Source: Entoloma clypeatum
Taxonomy: Eukaryota; Basidiomycota; Agaricomycetes; Agaricales; Entolomataceae
Length of the DNA stretch: 64,000 nt
Assembly: GCA_963565915.1 (NCBI GenBank)
Contig: OY751490.1
Location: 2,666,001-2,730,000, forward strand
Direction: 5' to 3'
Shown: positions 1 through 9,707 of the stretch, piece after piece
How the letters are laid out: each line of letters begins with the position of its first letter
Position numbering within the stretch: the stretch's first letter is position 1
The notes under the pieces: generated by a model
Told to the model about the DNA's origin: nothing
Seen by the model: only the letters and a program-made list of their open reading frames with translations
Databases searched by the model: none
Position numbers and translations under genes: made by a program

Positions 1-28
1 AGCGACGTGCGCAGCAGAATTGTTGTTT

Positions 29-1278
29 TCACTCAAAGTCCGAATCAGAATCGAGCTCCTCGGGACCTTCGCGTGCTCGAAGGGTCACAAGGCGAGTGTT
101 TTTGATTTCAATGTACATGTTCCCGAAGTATCGTTGGGTTTCAAAGCTCCAGCTAGGAAGAGCATGAGTAAAAAGAAACTTTTTCCAAAAAGGAAACGTA
201 CTCAAGGTTGCCCTTAATCCAAAAGCCTAACCCCCGGATATAGCGTGCTACCTCGGAATCAACTGAGGGACCCCAAGAGGGAAGACGAGATTGCGCTGAG
301 ATATAGCGGCTTGTGAGCTCTTCACAATGGGCGCCGACGTAGTCAGCTGCTTCCTGGAGGGTCATATTCCTCTCCATCATCAGGACGGTGACGACGTTGT
401 TGCCTGCAATCCCTCTGCTTTGTTCCATGTCATAAGAATACACATCCTTCGCAGAGGTGGATTCAGGATCGGCTGCAAGCATGGAAAACGACGTCTACGA
501 CTTACATTGGCCCAACAGACTAGGTCCACAGCTGACCAATAAATTTCTTGGAACGCCGAGTTTTCAAAAACCTCCTCCGGTAGATTCGCCCCAATGCAAT
601 ATTCGATTAGGTCAAAACAGAGGCGAACGGCGCTATTTTCACGGCGCAAAGCAAGGAACGGTTCTACCGCCAGAATCTGGCCAGCCTCGCGCAGTTGAGC
701 CTCTTTCACAACGGCGGCGCAGTATGTTTCCCAATGCTTCAGGAAGCGTGCCGTGGCCCTCGGACGAGCACGGCGGAGAAAGCGCGCGCGAAACCTAATA
801 CGCCATCATGAGCCTTTCACGCCAGTAGCAAGCAATCGATGCTCACTGTTTAGTCATTTGGGAAAAGGCTGAATGATCGTCATGGTTGGAATCCTGCATG
901 GCATTCAGAAATATATTCCCAGTCGAGAGGGCATCTTTCCCATCCTGTTCATCGCTGAGCTCATCAAAGACAAAGAGAACGTTGACCTGCAGGCAGCGCG
1001 TGAGATAAAGTGAGATAGGAAGGTTAAAGATATAGACTTACGAAATCACAAGCGGTCCTGAACTCTTCGTCCCCAGCATAGGCATACACGTGAGAGACGA
1101 GTAGCTCGTTACAGCCTAATATGAAGAAAGCGCGTTTTCGATCTGTGAAAACATCGTAGCTATTGATCCATGCTCGAGCTTCCGCAACTACTCTTTCATA
1201 GTGGGGGTTGGTCCCGCCCTCCAATGGGCACGAGGACAAAAGGTCAGGAAGCATGAATGAAATGGGTCTCGGGATCAT
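29..1278 (-). CDS. Sesquiterpene synthase (fungal class I terpene cyclase)
   Basis: Cyclises a prenyl diphosphate, probably farnesyl diphosphate, to a sesquiterpene in the cytosol. Exons, to be read on the minus strand: 29..152, 202..446, 506..794, 847..986, 1042..1278. All junctions keep frame and give 344 aa, the usual length for mushroom sesquiterpene synthases. The metal-binding motif DELSD lies near residue 87. The NSE triad NDVYSYDME is built across the 447..505 intron, with Asn in one exon and Asp onward in the next. The RY pair is in the last exon. I chose Met at 1278 because conserved sequence starts right after it and a TATA-like site lies about 95 bp upstream. An upstream Met at 1368 is possible. 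The DExxD form resembles the protoilludene-synthase-like clade, but the product cannot be read from sequence. No P450 or other tailoring gene was recognised next to it. Confidence 0.93.
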
Positions 1279-1370
1279 AGTCAGTGAGACGCGACAGAGG
1301 GAAAGAAACGAGAGTAATGAGAAGACGTCTGGGTGATGCGAAGTGAGTGTTGGGGACCCATAGGACATGC

Positions 1371-1378
1371 TTTATAGA
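1371..1378 (-). promoter_or_regulatory. TATA-like box of the terpene synthase
   Basis: TCTATAAA on the minus strand, 93-100 bp upstream of the preferred start codon at 1278. It lies directly against the alternative upstream ATG at 1368, which argues against that upstream start. Confidence 0.4.
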
Positions 1379-1379
1379 G

Positions 1380-3880
1380 ATGGCCAGCTGCAGGGGAATA
1401 TCCTCTCGGGAACTAATTCACAAAACCACAGAGCGGCCCCGATCTCATCTCCACGAAAATATTGTAGCACCAAGGGAATCGGTAGGTTGGCCAAGCGATT
1501 CACGGCATGGTTTCATCTGCAATCCGCATCAAGTAGGAGAGTTGACAAGAATTGAGCCCGGAATCTCCATGACGGGAGAGACGCCCATTGACGCAAGGGG
1601 ATAGACACACAAGCGAAACAGCGGATTAAGAACAGTGGAAGGAGTCTATGTATAGGTGGATCTCGTACTTGATGGAACGTGTTACATCATGCCACCATCC
1701 GGTTTACGCCTATTTGGTATCCCTTGTGAGGGTACTTATGATCAATGAAGAAAACGTGGTGGACACAGAAGAATTTTCGACTTCCCTGAAAGCAATGTCA
1801 TAGCATGATCGAAAGCTGTATAGCGGTGGACCTTGTTAGGTTTTACCCGATAAATCGGGTCCTAAAGACTTTGGGGTCCGAAAAAAGTACCGTCTGACAC
1901 GAAGGGCCGTTCCTGAGGCCTGAGGACAAATGTATGGAGGTGAAATGCAGCAGTCATTTGCAGACAGTGGCAAGCCACGCGATAGATGAACGAGATTATC
2001 TGAGCGAGCGCCTGTAGATAGAACGATGAAATCCGTGGGACTCTGAATGGCGTAAGGACTCACTTCTTTCACTGCGGTTGGAAGTACTCAAACATACTCG
2101 GCGATAAACTCCGCATTTCCAGGTTTGGGGTAACCAGGAAACATTATGAATATCGGTACCTTGAACAGTAGCCACGTATGTAACGTTGATAAAATTCAAG
2201 GTTTGAGGTATCGTATACCCTAGTTGTTTGATTTGTCACATCGCTGGGACCACTTGTAGTGCCCCGAGGCATAATATGCCAACCGTCAGGACAGGTGATC
2301 AACAGGGATGTAGGATATCCTTCAGGAGACAAAGGAGGATGCGGTGCATCGATTTTCTGAGTAGAATTATTTTGAATAGTTGAAAACATTTGCCTTGGAC
2401 TGGCCGGGCATGAGACTTACCATTCGACGCTCTCATGGAGGCATGTAAATACTCCATGTCGAAAAGCACTTCCGCCAACGACGTTGGGCTCATGTTTTCG
2501 TGTTCAAGTTCGCTTTAGTACTCAGAAATGAATTCTCGACTGTTGGCAGTGATGACATCATGAGCAATTCCAACGAGGGGAGCAGAAGGGCCGATGCCTG
2601 TTGACCATTTCCTCCCAAGGAGTAAGTCCGCAAATCAGCAACGGGCTGAAAAGGTTCGGGCCGTGAGGTCCTCAAAGCTCAGAGGTTGTGACAAAGGGTG
2701 AGGAACAACACAGTAAAACACAAACCTGAGACGCAGTAGTAGTCGGCGGCTTCTTGATTTTATGGATGCGGCCCACGTGCCGCAAGCGACATGTCTGCCC
2801 TTCAGGGCGGTCGATCGCACGACAGTTATTTATCGGCGTTCCGGAAAAACAACTCGAAGCTGTTCCCACTGCACACGAACGGAGTCCGATGTAACCGCTG
2901 TGTACAATAGCATTCATTGCCGTTTCTTACCGCCAAATGCAAGTACAGGGACGACATGTGAGCATAACGAAATCATAGTAAAGAAAAGAAGGGGGATACG
3001 GTCCGCGGACGGTGTACACAGTCGACAACAGATGGTATGCATGGACACAGATCTTGTGCCAAAGAGTAATAGGACTTTTACGTACCATGGAGGGTCAACA
3101 ACGGCCTTGTCCAGGGCCAAGGCAGCCAGGCTCGTCGGTGGCCTGCTCGAGATCTGCTTATTAGATATTTGTAAGTGTGGAATGCCTTTAGTAACTCGCC
3201 TGATTGACTGGTATATTCAAGTATGTAAAACAGACGTCCTCACGAGGTCAATTAGCAGATTTTATGCTCAAGATCTTGTTCATGCATCGCGACGGGCGGG
3301 GTATGACAAAATGGTCAGGGCTTTTGTTTTTTTCATAACTTGAACAACGTGTTCTGGCACATTCGCACACGGCGAGGGTTGCAGAGCTCCTGGTCCTGTG
3401 GGAAGGCACGAGGCCGCTGAAGAAAAAGTCCGTTCACGGAGCGAAGAACCACGCATCGGCTGGTCAGGGCAAACCTGGCTGTGAGATGTTGACGAGCAAC
3501 TAAAGTAGGGATCAGCCATGACGATCTCAGCGGCGACTCACGTCAAATTTGCGGAACGAGAATAGCGCGATGACCGAACACTTGACTATCCCAGGGCAGC
3601 ATCGGCATAATCGACACCATCATGTCAAGCTCTGGCGACCCGGGTAACAGGAGAGGACAGGATTGGGGGACTTTCTGGGCGGAAAACCCCAAGAAGAATG
3701 GCTTTATAGATCCTACCTTGACATGGGTACTTCCGGATGTGACGTTTGGTGAGCATCAGAATGTAGATTGAAAAGGCACAAGCCATGAATGAAATTAGAG
3801 AAAAGTGAGAGACAGATGAGAAAGTAGCAACACAGACAATCAGGGAGGTAAGATAGAAAAAAAGATCCAAATCCGGAACT
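1380..3880. other. Unresolved stretch, possible multi-exon gene on the minus strand
   Basis: No family was recognised here. On the minus strand there are exon-like open segments with plausible splice sites around 2300-2500, 2200-2360 and 1840-2070, with a proline-rich stretch (for example APHPPLSPEGYP). They do not assemble into a protein I can name. A plus-strand open frame at 2762..3343 has no domain signature. It may be an unfamiliar gene or a decayed one. Confidence 0.3.
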
Positions 3881-3885
3881 GTGAT

Positions 3886-4775
3886 CTAGAAGCATATGCG
3901 GTAACTTGCGTACCGTCCACTAGTTTCACTTGGCCTTGTAATCTTGACCACCTGTCCTCGACGTAAGCCATAATACCGTGCCACAGGATCCGCTAGCTGA
4001 ATACGTGGTAATTGTGTCTCTTTTAGGCGACTGTTCAACGTAAGCTGCGGTTCGAGGGGGGAAGAGCTGCAACTTACTATTTTTCCAGTAATATTTTCTT
4101 TTCTTCTGGTGACAAGACATCATGGCGGGGCACCAGCGTATGGTGGGTGATGTTCACGAGAAGATCGGATTCAGAGAACTCTTCCAAACGATATTGTGCG
4201 GCCATCGCCACGATTACCTGCAAGAGACACGATCTAGATTGCGAAATAGCGGGAGAATATGTCGCACTTTCCGAGCGGAAGGAGTCATATTTCCAGGGAA
4301 AACGATGATGCCTCTCTGGATAGATTTTTCCTCTAGAATCCCAAGCATTCTTAACATGTGACATCAACACAAAATGGGACACGGGCAAAGTGAGAGCACA
4401 TACTTTCTCATCGTTTTGACGCCAACACTTTTCTCGTCTGAGAAGAAGATGAAGATTTGATCGCTTGGGTTGTCTCGACGTGAAGTGTAAAAATTGAGAC
4501 TATTGCGGCTAACGGGTTCGAACGACTAAGCTTTCGAGATAGGAAACAGTAGGGACTGGAGTTACTCAACACTACCGCTTTCTCTCGGAGCGTACGTGTT
4601 TTTGAAAGTCGCGAGGTCCATGTGAAGTTCTTCGTCAGAAACCAAGAAACCCTGCATCCAACATCATGAGAAGCAGGAACTGACAATCTCCATGTCGACC
4701 GACTCTATCCTTGACAAGCTCGTGTATTGTCCTGTTGACTTTCCATAGTTTTGCAGTCTCGTCCACATCTGCCAT
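3886..4775 (-). CDS. RPB5: RNA polymerase subunit RPABC1 (Rpb5)
   Basis: Shared subunit of nuclear RNA polymerases I, II and III. Exons: 3886..4030, 4078..4217, 4268..4349, 4404..4508, 4566..4651, 4704..4775. All junctions are in phase and give 209 aa, close to the 215 aa of yeast Rpb5. The N-terminal jaw region includes [13 protein letters not shown] and PSDQIFIFF. The C-terminal assembly domain carries [31 protein letters not shown] and [14 protein letters not shown]. Intron 1 uses a weak GTCGGT donor, the only unusual junction. The start codon lies 66 bp from that of the divergent SWD2 gene, so the two must share a promoter. Confidence 0.96.
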
Positions 4776-4841
4776 GGTTCGTGGAGGAGAAAGTACAATT
4801 CGAACTCCGCAACATCACTGTGAACCACCACTGTGCCAAAA
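4776..4841. promoter_or_regulatory. Bidirectional promoter between RPB5 and SWD2
   Basis: Only 66 bp separate the two divergent start codons. Both 5' UTRs and all core promoter elements must fit here or overlap the neighbouring coding regions. No clear TATA box is visible. Confidence 0.7.
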
Positions 4842-6195
4842 ATGGCTCCTCAACCCAACGCGAATCCTTCTCTATCGACCTTACCTCTGACGAATACCTT
4901 GATGGTGACCAGATAGCCCCGATCCAACGGCGTCATTCTGACGTGGATACACTTCTCAGAACAGGTTCAAACCCGCCAAGATATTCAAGAATGCTGTTGA
5001 TTCAGCTCCACTACCAGCTCCCGGAAATCAAAGATCAGCCAATCTCGGTGCTCGGCATATTACTGGAATAAATTTTGATGACAGGGGTGACCAGGTCATA
5101 ACTGCCGGGGAGGACGAGACGTTTAGGTTGTACAATTGCAAAACCGGCAAGCAAGTTCTCTCGTTCTTTGAGCTGATTTTCAAACTAAGTGCTTAAAAGG
5201 CATCATAAAATTCTACATTCCAAAAAGTATGGCGTAGATCTTCCAAGGTTCACACATAAGAACACGGCTATCGTCCATGCGTCTACGAAGGAAGACGACA
5301 CTGTCCGCTACCACTCATTACATGACAACAAATATCTACAGTACTTCAAGGGTCATAAGGGGAAAGTTATTTCCCTAGAAGTTTCTCCCGTTGACGATGG
5401 CTTCATGTCGGGATCACTGGATAAAACGGTGCGACTATGGGATCTTCGCACGCCGACGTGTCGGGGCCTTTTAACGGTTCCCTCAAACCCAATAGTTGCC
5501 TACGACTCGACTGGGGTTGTCTTTGCAGTGGCAGTCAACCATTATGCACGCATCCTGCTGTATGATCAGGCTAATTTCGACAAGGCGCCGTTTCTCGTGA
5601 TCACTCTTGAGGATCCAACACTTTCCCTTATCAGCTATCCGCCGCGGCCCATTTACATGACATCCATGTCCTTCTCTTCAAACGGAAAGTATCTCCTAGT
5701 GGGCTGCTCTGGCAACGCACATTACATCCTCGATGCGTTCGAAGGGCACCTGCTTGCAAAACTCGAAGGTCACGTCGGACTGGAACGAAGGTCGATAACT
5801 GCTCCTCCAAGTATAGAACCAATGAAGGGGAGCAGTGGCGAGGAGGTAGGATGGACACCTGATAGTAAATACGTGATCAGTGGGAGCCTTGATGGGAAAA
5901 TTCTGGTATGGGATGTTCAGAATCTGCCCACAAGGACGGGCGATGTCGACTTAAAGACTCCTCCCATGCGAATACAACCTCTGGCCACCCTTGATGGTCA
6001 TCCAGGGCCGTCGCGGTGTGTCAGATTCAATCCGCGATTTGCAATGATGTGTACAGCAGGATCTGAATTGGTTCGTAGCTTACCCTTCACTTCGTTTATT
6101 TCTGATGCAAGGGCCAGGCTTTTTGGCTACCCGATACCTCCGGAGATCCCGAAGAGATCGCGCGAAGCCTACTGAAAGGGACCCGAGCCATTTGA
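4842..6195 (+). CDS. SWD2: WD40 protein Swd2 (WDR82), Set1/COMPASS and 3'-end processing subunit
   Basis: WD-repeat scaffold of the Set1 histone H3K4 methyltransferase complex, also known in the cleavage/polyadenylation factor of yeast. Exons: 4842..4904, 4960..5150, 5200..6070, 6118..6195, giving 400 aa. Family-defining stretches are SKKYGVDLPRFTH, DDTVRYHSLHDNKYLQYF and VDDGFMSGSLDKTVRLWDLR, with the terminal AFWLP. The second intron has a GC donor (GCAAGT). Only that choice gives the TGK..SKKYG spacing seen in animal WDR82. The protein is longer than human WDR82 (313 aa), partly because of an insert rich in Ser, Pro and Gly around residues 300-320. It is transcribed away from RPB5. Confidence 0.94.
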
Positions 6196-6733
6196 CACAA
6201 CGCACGCGTCTTTCGTGGAATCATACTGAATCTGACCAAGTGACGGGAGAATGCCGTGTTGACTTCAACGACGAATTTTTGGACTACACCTACTATGGGT
6301 GACCGGGTGTTGCAAAACTTTTTAAAGAGGGCTTATCGTGCTACTTCCACTGCCTCAAATGACTTAGTTATTTTACTGTTGTACAGCCTAGCTTTCTGGC
6401 TCTAATTCTTTCCACTTGATCTTGAGGATATGTGGCAAGGAAAAATAACTGGAGCAGGAGGAAATTGGCACACCATTTTCACTAGGTTATGCAAAATCTG
6501 TCATGTATGGGTCACACCATACAGTGTAATACCATTCCTTGGGGGCACATACCTCCTCATTAATGGGTGCTTTTGATCAAATTTTTTTGATATATCAAAA
6601 GTTAGGCTACAGTACAAGTTATATACCAAATTTGAGACTGATTGGTGTGTTGTGGAATCAACCAGAGTGAAGATCAGGTTGATTTTGCTTATTCTGATGT
6701 GATTATAACTTTTTATTCCCACTATCTGCAAAC
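6196..6733. other. AT-rich spacer at the left edge of the repeat island
   Basis: No gene seen. The sequence becomes AT-rich after about 6.4 kb. It has no copy in the matching repeat at 26 kb, so it lies outside the shared inverted repeat. Confidence 0.4.
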
Positions 6734-7420
6734 ACTGTGGGCATTGGCTTCTATATTCCATGAGCATATGCAAAATAAATCTCAAACAAATAAGTGTTTT
6801 ATTTTGCCATTAATCCAGGGGATAAAAGGGAGAACAAATTCACTCTGTGATCATCATAAGTTTGGTCATGTGTCCTGAACATCTTCTGTTCATGGAATAT
6901 ATGGCCAAACAAACTAAAAATATATTCACGATAGGAAGGAAGCACAAATTGTGAAACAAATTGTGAAACTTTTTTCAAAAATGAGTCAGATGTATATTAG
7001 AAAAATTCTTCATGATGTATGCTGCAGTCAAAGAGGAATCATGTTTGAAATATTCTCCATAGTGTGTTCCTCCATTTGCATTGTACAAATACAGTGATCA
7101 TATTGAAAAATAGATCCTTGATATGCCTTGGTTTGTATTCTATGTCATTTTTAATTTGCGTGGTGATCATACTGGCAGAAAAAATGTGGGTCATATTCTT
7201 ATTGGCATCCCAGCTGGAACATATTGTGAAGTAAATGGTGAGTCAGTCACATGACTTTGGATCACCCAATGCAACTGGAGTCCACCCCTCATGACCCTCA
7301 TGAACGACCTCCACTTGCGCCCAACAGCCATCTCTCGTCCTCAACGGCTGCCCCTCATGCCCAATGGCAGCCACTGATGCCGCAAGGCTGTCCTTGTCCC
7401 CAATGGTCACCCCTCATCAC
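6734..7420 (+). repeat. AT-rich dispersed repeat, copy 1 (inverted partner at 25930-26617)
   Basis: About 500 bp of AT-rich DNA running into the 20-bp minisatellite. It matches the reverse complement of 25930..26617 closely along its length, including CACTGTGGGCATTGGCTTC at the outer end and GATCACCCAATGCAACTGGA near the junction. Homology stops sharply at 6734. No coding domain recognised. Confidence 0.8.
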
Positions 7421-7847
7421 CAATGGCCGCCTGTCATCATCAACAGCCGCCCCTCATCCCCAATGGCCTCCACTCGCACCCAACAGCTGCCCCTCATGCC
7501 CCACGACCACCACTCAAGCCGGATGATTTCCATTTGCGCCCAACGGCTGCCTTGAGTCCCCAACAGCCTCCACTCATGCCCAACAGCTGTCTCTCATCAC
7601 CAACGGCCTCTCTTCATCCCCAACGGCTGCCCTTCGTGCCCAACCCACGGCCATCTCTTGTCCCCAACAGTCACCCCTCCTCACCAATGGCCTGCCCTCG
7701 TGCCCATCAGCCTCCACTTGCGCCCCACAGCTGCCCCCCGTGCCCAATGGCTGCCCCTCATACCCAATGGCCTCCAATCGCACCCAACGGCCGTCTCTCA
7801 TCACCAACAGCCTTTCCTTGTCCCCAATAGTGTTCAAGGGTTCAGTC
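7270..7847 (+). repeat. 20-bp minisatellite, left arm of a foldback-like inverted repeat
   Basis: Tandem array with consensus unit CCCAACRGCYKCCMCTCRTG, imperfect, about 28 units. It ends in TAGTGTTCAAGGGTTCAGTC (7828..7847), which is repeated perfectly in inverted orientation at 8774..8793. Open frames here are repeat artefacts rich in Pro, Ser and Thr. Confidence 0.85.
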
Positions 7848-7995
7848 CAGTCCGGTTTTTTGATCAAAAAATTGATGGACTGGAGACTGGCAGTTCATTT
7901 TTTTCTCTCTCAAAGTCTGAAAAAACTGGACTGGACTGGTAAAGACTGGTTTAAACCAGTTTAAACTGGTAAAATCCTCAACCATTTATAAACCT
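7841..7995. repeat. CCAGT/CTGGT-rich DNA
   Basis: Irregular short repeats of ACTGG and CCAGT with GGTTTAAACC-like palindromic stretches. Similar patches lie at 8690..8765, 18960..19080, 19425..19600 and 22415..22580, usually beside the minisatellite or LTR remnants. Confidence 0.6.
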
Positions 7996-8247
7996 ACCAA
8001 AAGCCTGTTTTTTCAATCAAAAACTTGAAAATATACTCAATTTGTTATCAATAACATGTTTTCCAAGCATTTTGGATATAAAATCTTGTAAAAATGATTG
8101 AAAACTGTATAAAAGAACATCTTTGCCTGTAAAAGTACAGTTTTTGAATGAATATATGGTCAAAAATTGGAACCAGTTCATATTTTTCAGACCCAAAACT
8201 AGAACTGGGGGTGAACCAGTCCAATTTTTTTTTCCAAATTTGGAGAG

Positions 8248-8661
8248 TGTAAGGGCAACCACTTTTCTATCTCCTTTTCTCTTTTCCTTTCCTTTCTATT
8301 CCACCATCTCCGACCTCCTCCAATCGGATCCGCTATATCTGACATCTTATCCGACGCTCCACATCTGATGACTCTGCTCCTCCGCACGTCGGATCACAGG
8401 TTACCATTCATCTTGTTTCCATTCATCCCCCATCCCTACTCCCGATCATTGCTCATCATTCATATGTCTCATTTTATCTCTTATTTCATATCTCACTTTA
8501 CTATTTATCCAACTAGCTTGCAGGGGAATCCTTAGAACTTTTTCTTTGAACTTTCCTTGTAAGGTATGTGTTGTATTACTTACCAGACTGCTCAATCTAA
8601 ACTTTGGATTTTCCTTGCAAGTATCTGAGTTCGAGTCTTGGATCGTAAGGTTGGCCTCACA
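8248..8661 (+). mobile_element. Solo LTR of a Ty3/gypsy-like element
   Basis: 414 bp starting TGTAAGGGC and ending CTCACA, flanked by a perfect 5-bp duplication GAGAG (8243..8247 and 8662..8666). It is related in inverted orientation to 17123..17626, sharing GTAAGGGCAACC at one end, GATCGTAAGG near the other, and CTTGCAAG-type repeats. Full-length internal sequence is absent, as expected after LTR-LTR recombination. Confidence 0.75.
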
Positions 8662-8773
8662 GAGAGACTGGAGACTGGTTGAGCTCAAAATCAGTGAGAC
8701 CTGAACTGCCAGTTCAGGTCTCTTCCAGTCCAGTCCAGTCCAGTCCAGTTCAGGTTCATTTTCCAGTTCATAA

Positions 8774-9043
8774 GACTGAACCCTTGAACACTAAATGCCG
8801 TTGGGCATGGGGGGTGGTCATTGGGGATGAGGGAAGGCTGTTGGTGATGAGAAACAGCCATGGGGCACAAGTAGAGGCCGTTGGGCACGAGGGCCAGCCG
8901 TTGGGGACAAGGAGAGGCCGAGGGGGGCCATTGGGTGTGAAGGGAGGTCTTCTGGCGTGAGTGGAGGTCTTGGGGCATGAGAGGCAGCCGTTGGGCGCCA
9001 GTGGAGGCTGTTGGGGACAAGAGGAGGCCGTTGGTGATGAGAG
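8774..9043 (-). repeat. 20-bp minisatellite, right arm (part 1) of the foldback-like inverted repeat
   Basis: Same 20-bp unit as 7270..7847 but on the other strand. It begins with the exact 20-bp inverted copy of the left arm's inner edge. It is interrupted by the copia insertion and resumes at 16702. Confidence 0.85.
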
Positions 9044-9341
9044 TGTTGAAACTTTTCCATCACATAGATTAGATTATATCACATGACCTTAGACATCTTC
9101 GATTACATACTTATTTGGTTGATACAAACAGTAGTACGGTATATAAGACCAGGAAACTGTCAATATCAACAAGTTGTCTCTTGACTCTTAACCAGCTCCA
9201 TCGCTCTCACCAGCCTCAACCGCTCTCACCAGCCTTACCCCTCCAAACCATGTAAGTGACCATAGCAGTATCGTAGAGTACTTCCACTGTAGCTATGTTG
9301 CTCAGTACACCTGTGGCTAGCGCCCAGGTGGAACTTCAACA
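9044..9341 (+). repeat. 5' LTR of the copia element
   Basis: 298 bp, TG..CA ends, with a TATATAAG box about 95 bp in. All three differences from the 3' LTR (9064, 9083, 9267) are CpA here and CpG there. Confidence 0.95.
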
Positions 9342-9353
9342 GGTTATGGGCCC
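9342..9353 (+). other. Primer binding site of the copia element
   Basis: GGTTATGGGCCC directly after the 5' LTR. It is complementary to the anticodon-loop region of eukaryotic initiator tRNA-Met as I remember it. This fits the half-tRNA priming known for Drosophila copia and yeast Ty5. The tRNA of this species was not available for comparison. Confidence 0.6.
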
Positions 9354-9707
9354 CGGATAGCAGAGGGACTTGGGAACGCTGGCAACAGCGAGTACCTGCC
9401 CACTCTACCCTGGTTGGCAAAGAACCGATTGAAAGATCTAGGTTCTGAGTCTTACTTCTTCACACATGAACCTGGGAACGTCATTACGACAAGTACCTGT
9501 CATGAAGCGTCCCTAAGGGGATTGACTTAGTACACATCATGTGGAAACGTTGATCGTACCTCACACACTTCTGACAAAAAGGGTTTTTCCCACAACCGCT
9601 ATTCCTAAAGGGAATATGTTATGAGGAATCATTTATTTGTTTTCTCTAAAAATCAAATTCATAAAGAACATCACTGATTGGGAAAAACTCCTTTTAGATT
9701 CATTAAA

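Noticed and set aside
2762..3343. Plus-strand open frame of 193 aa
   Set aside because: No domain, no supporting structure, overlaps exon-like segments on the other strand.
7423..7830. Open frames of Pro/Ser/Thr-rich proteins in the minisatellite (also 16595..17149 and 22060..22386)
   Set aside because: They only translate the 20-bp tandem unit; all frames stay open because the unit lacks stops.
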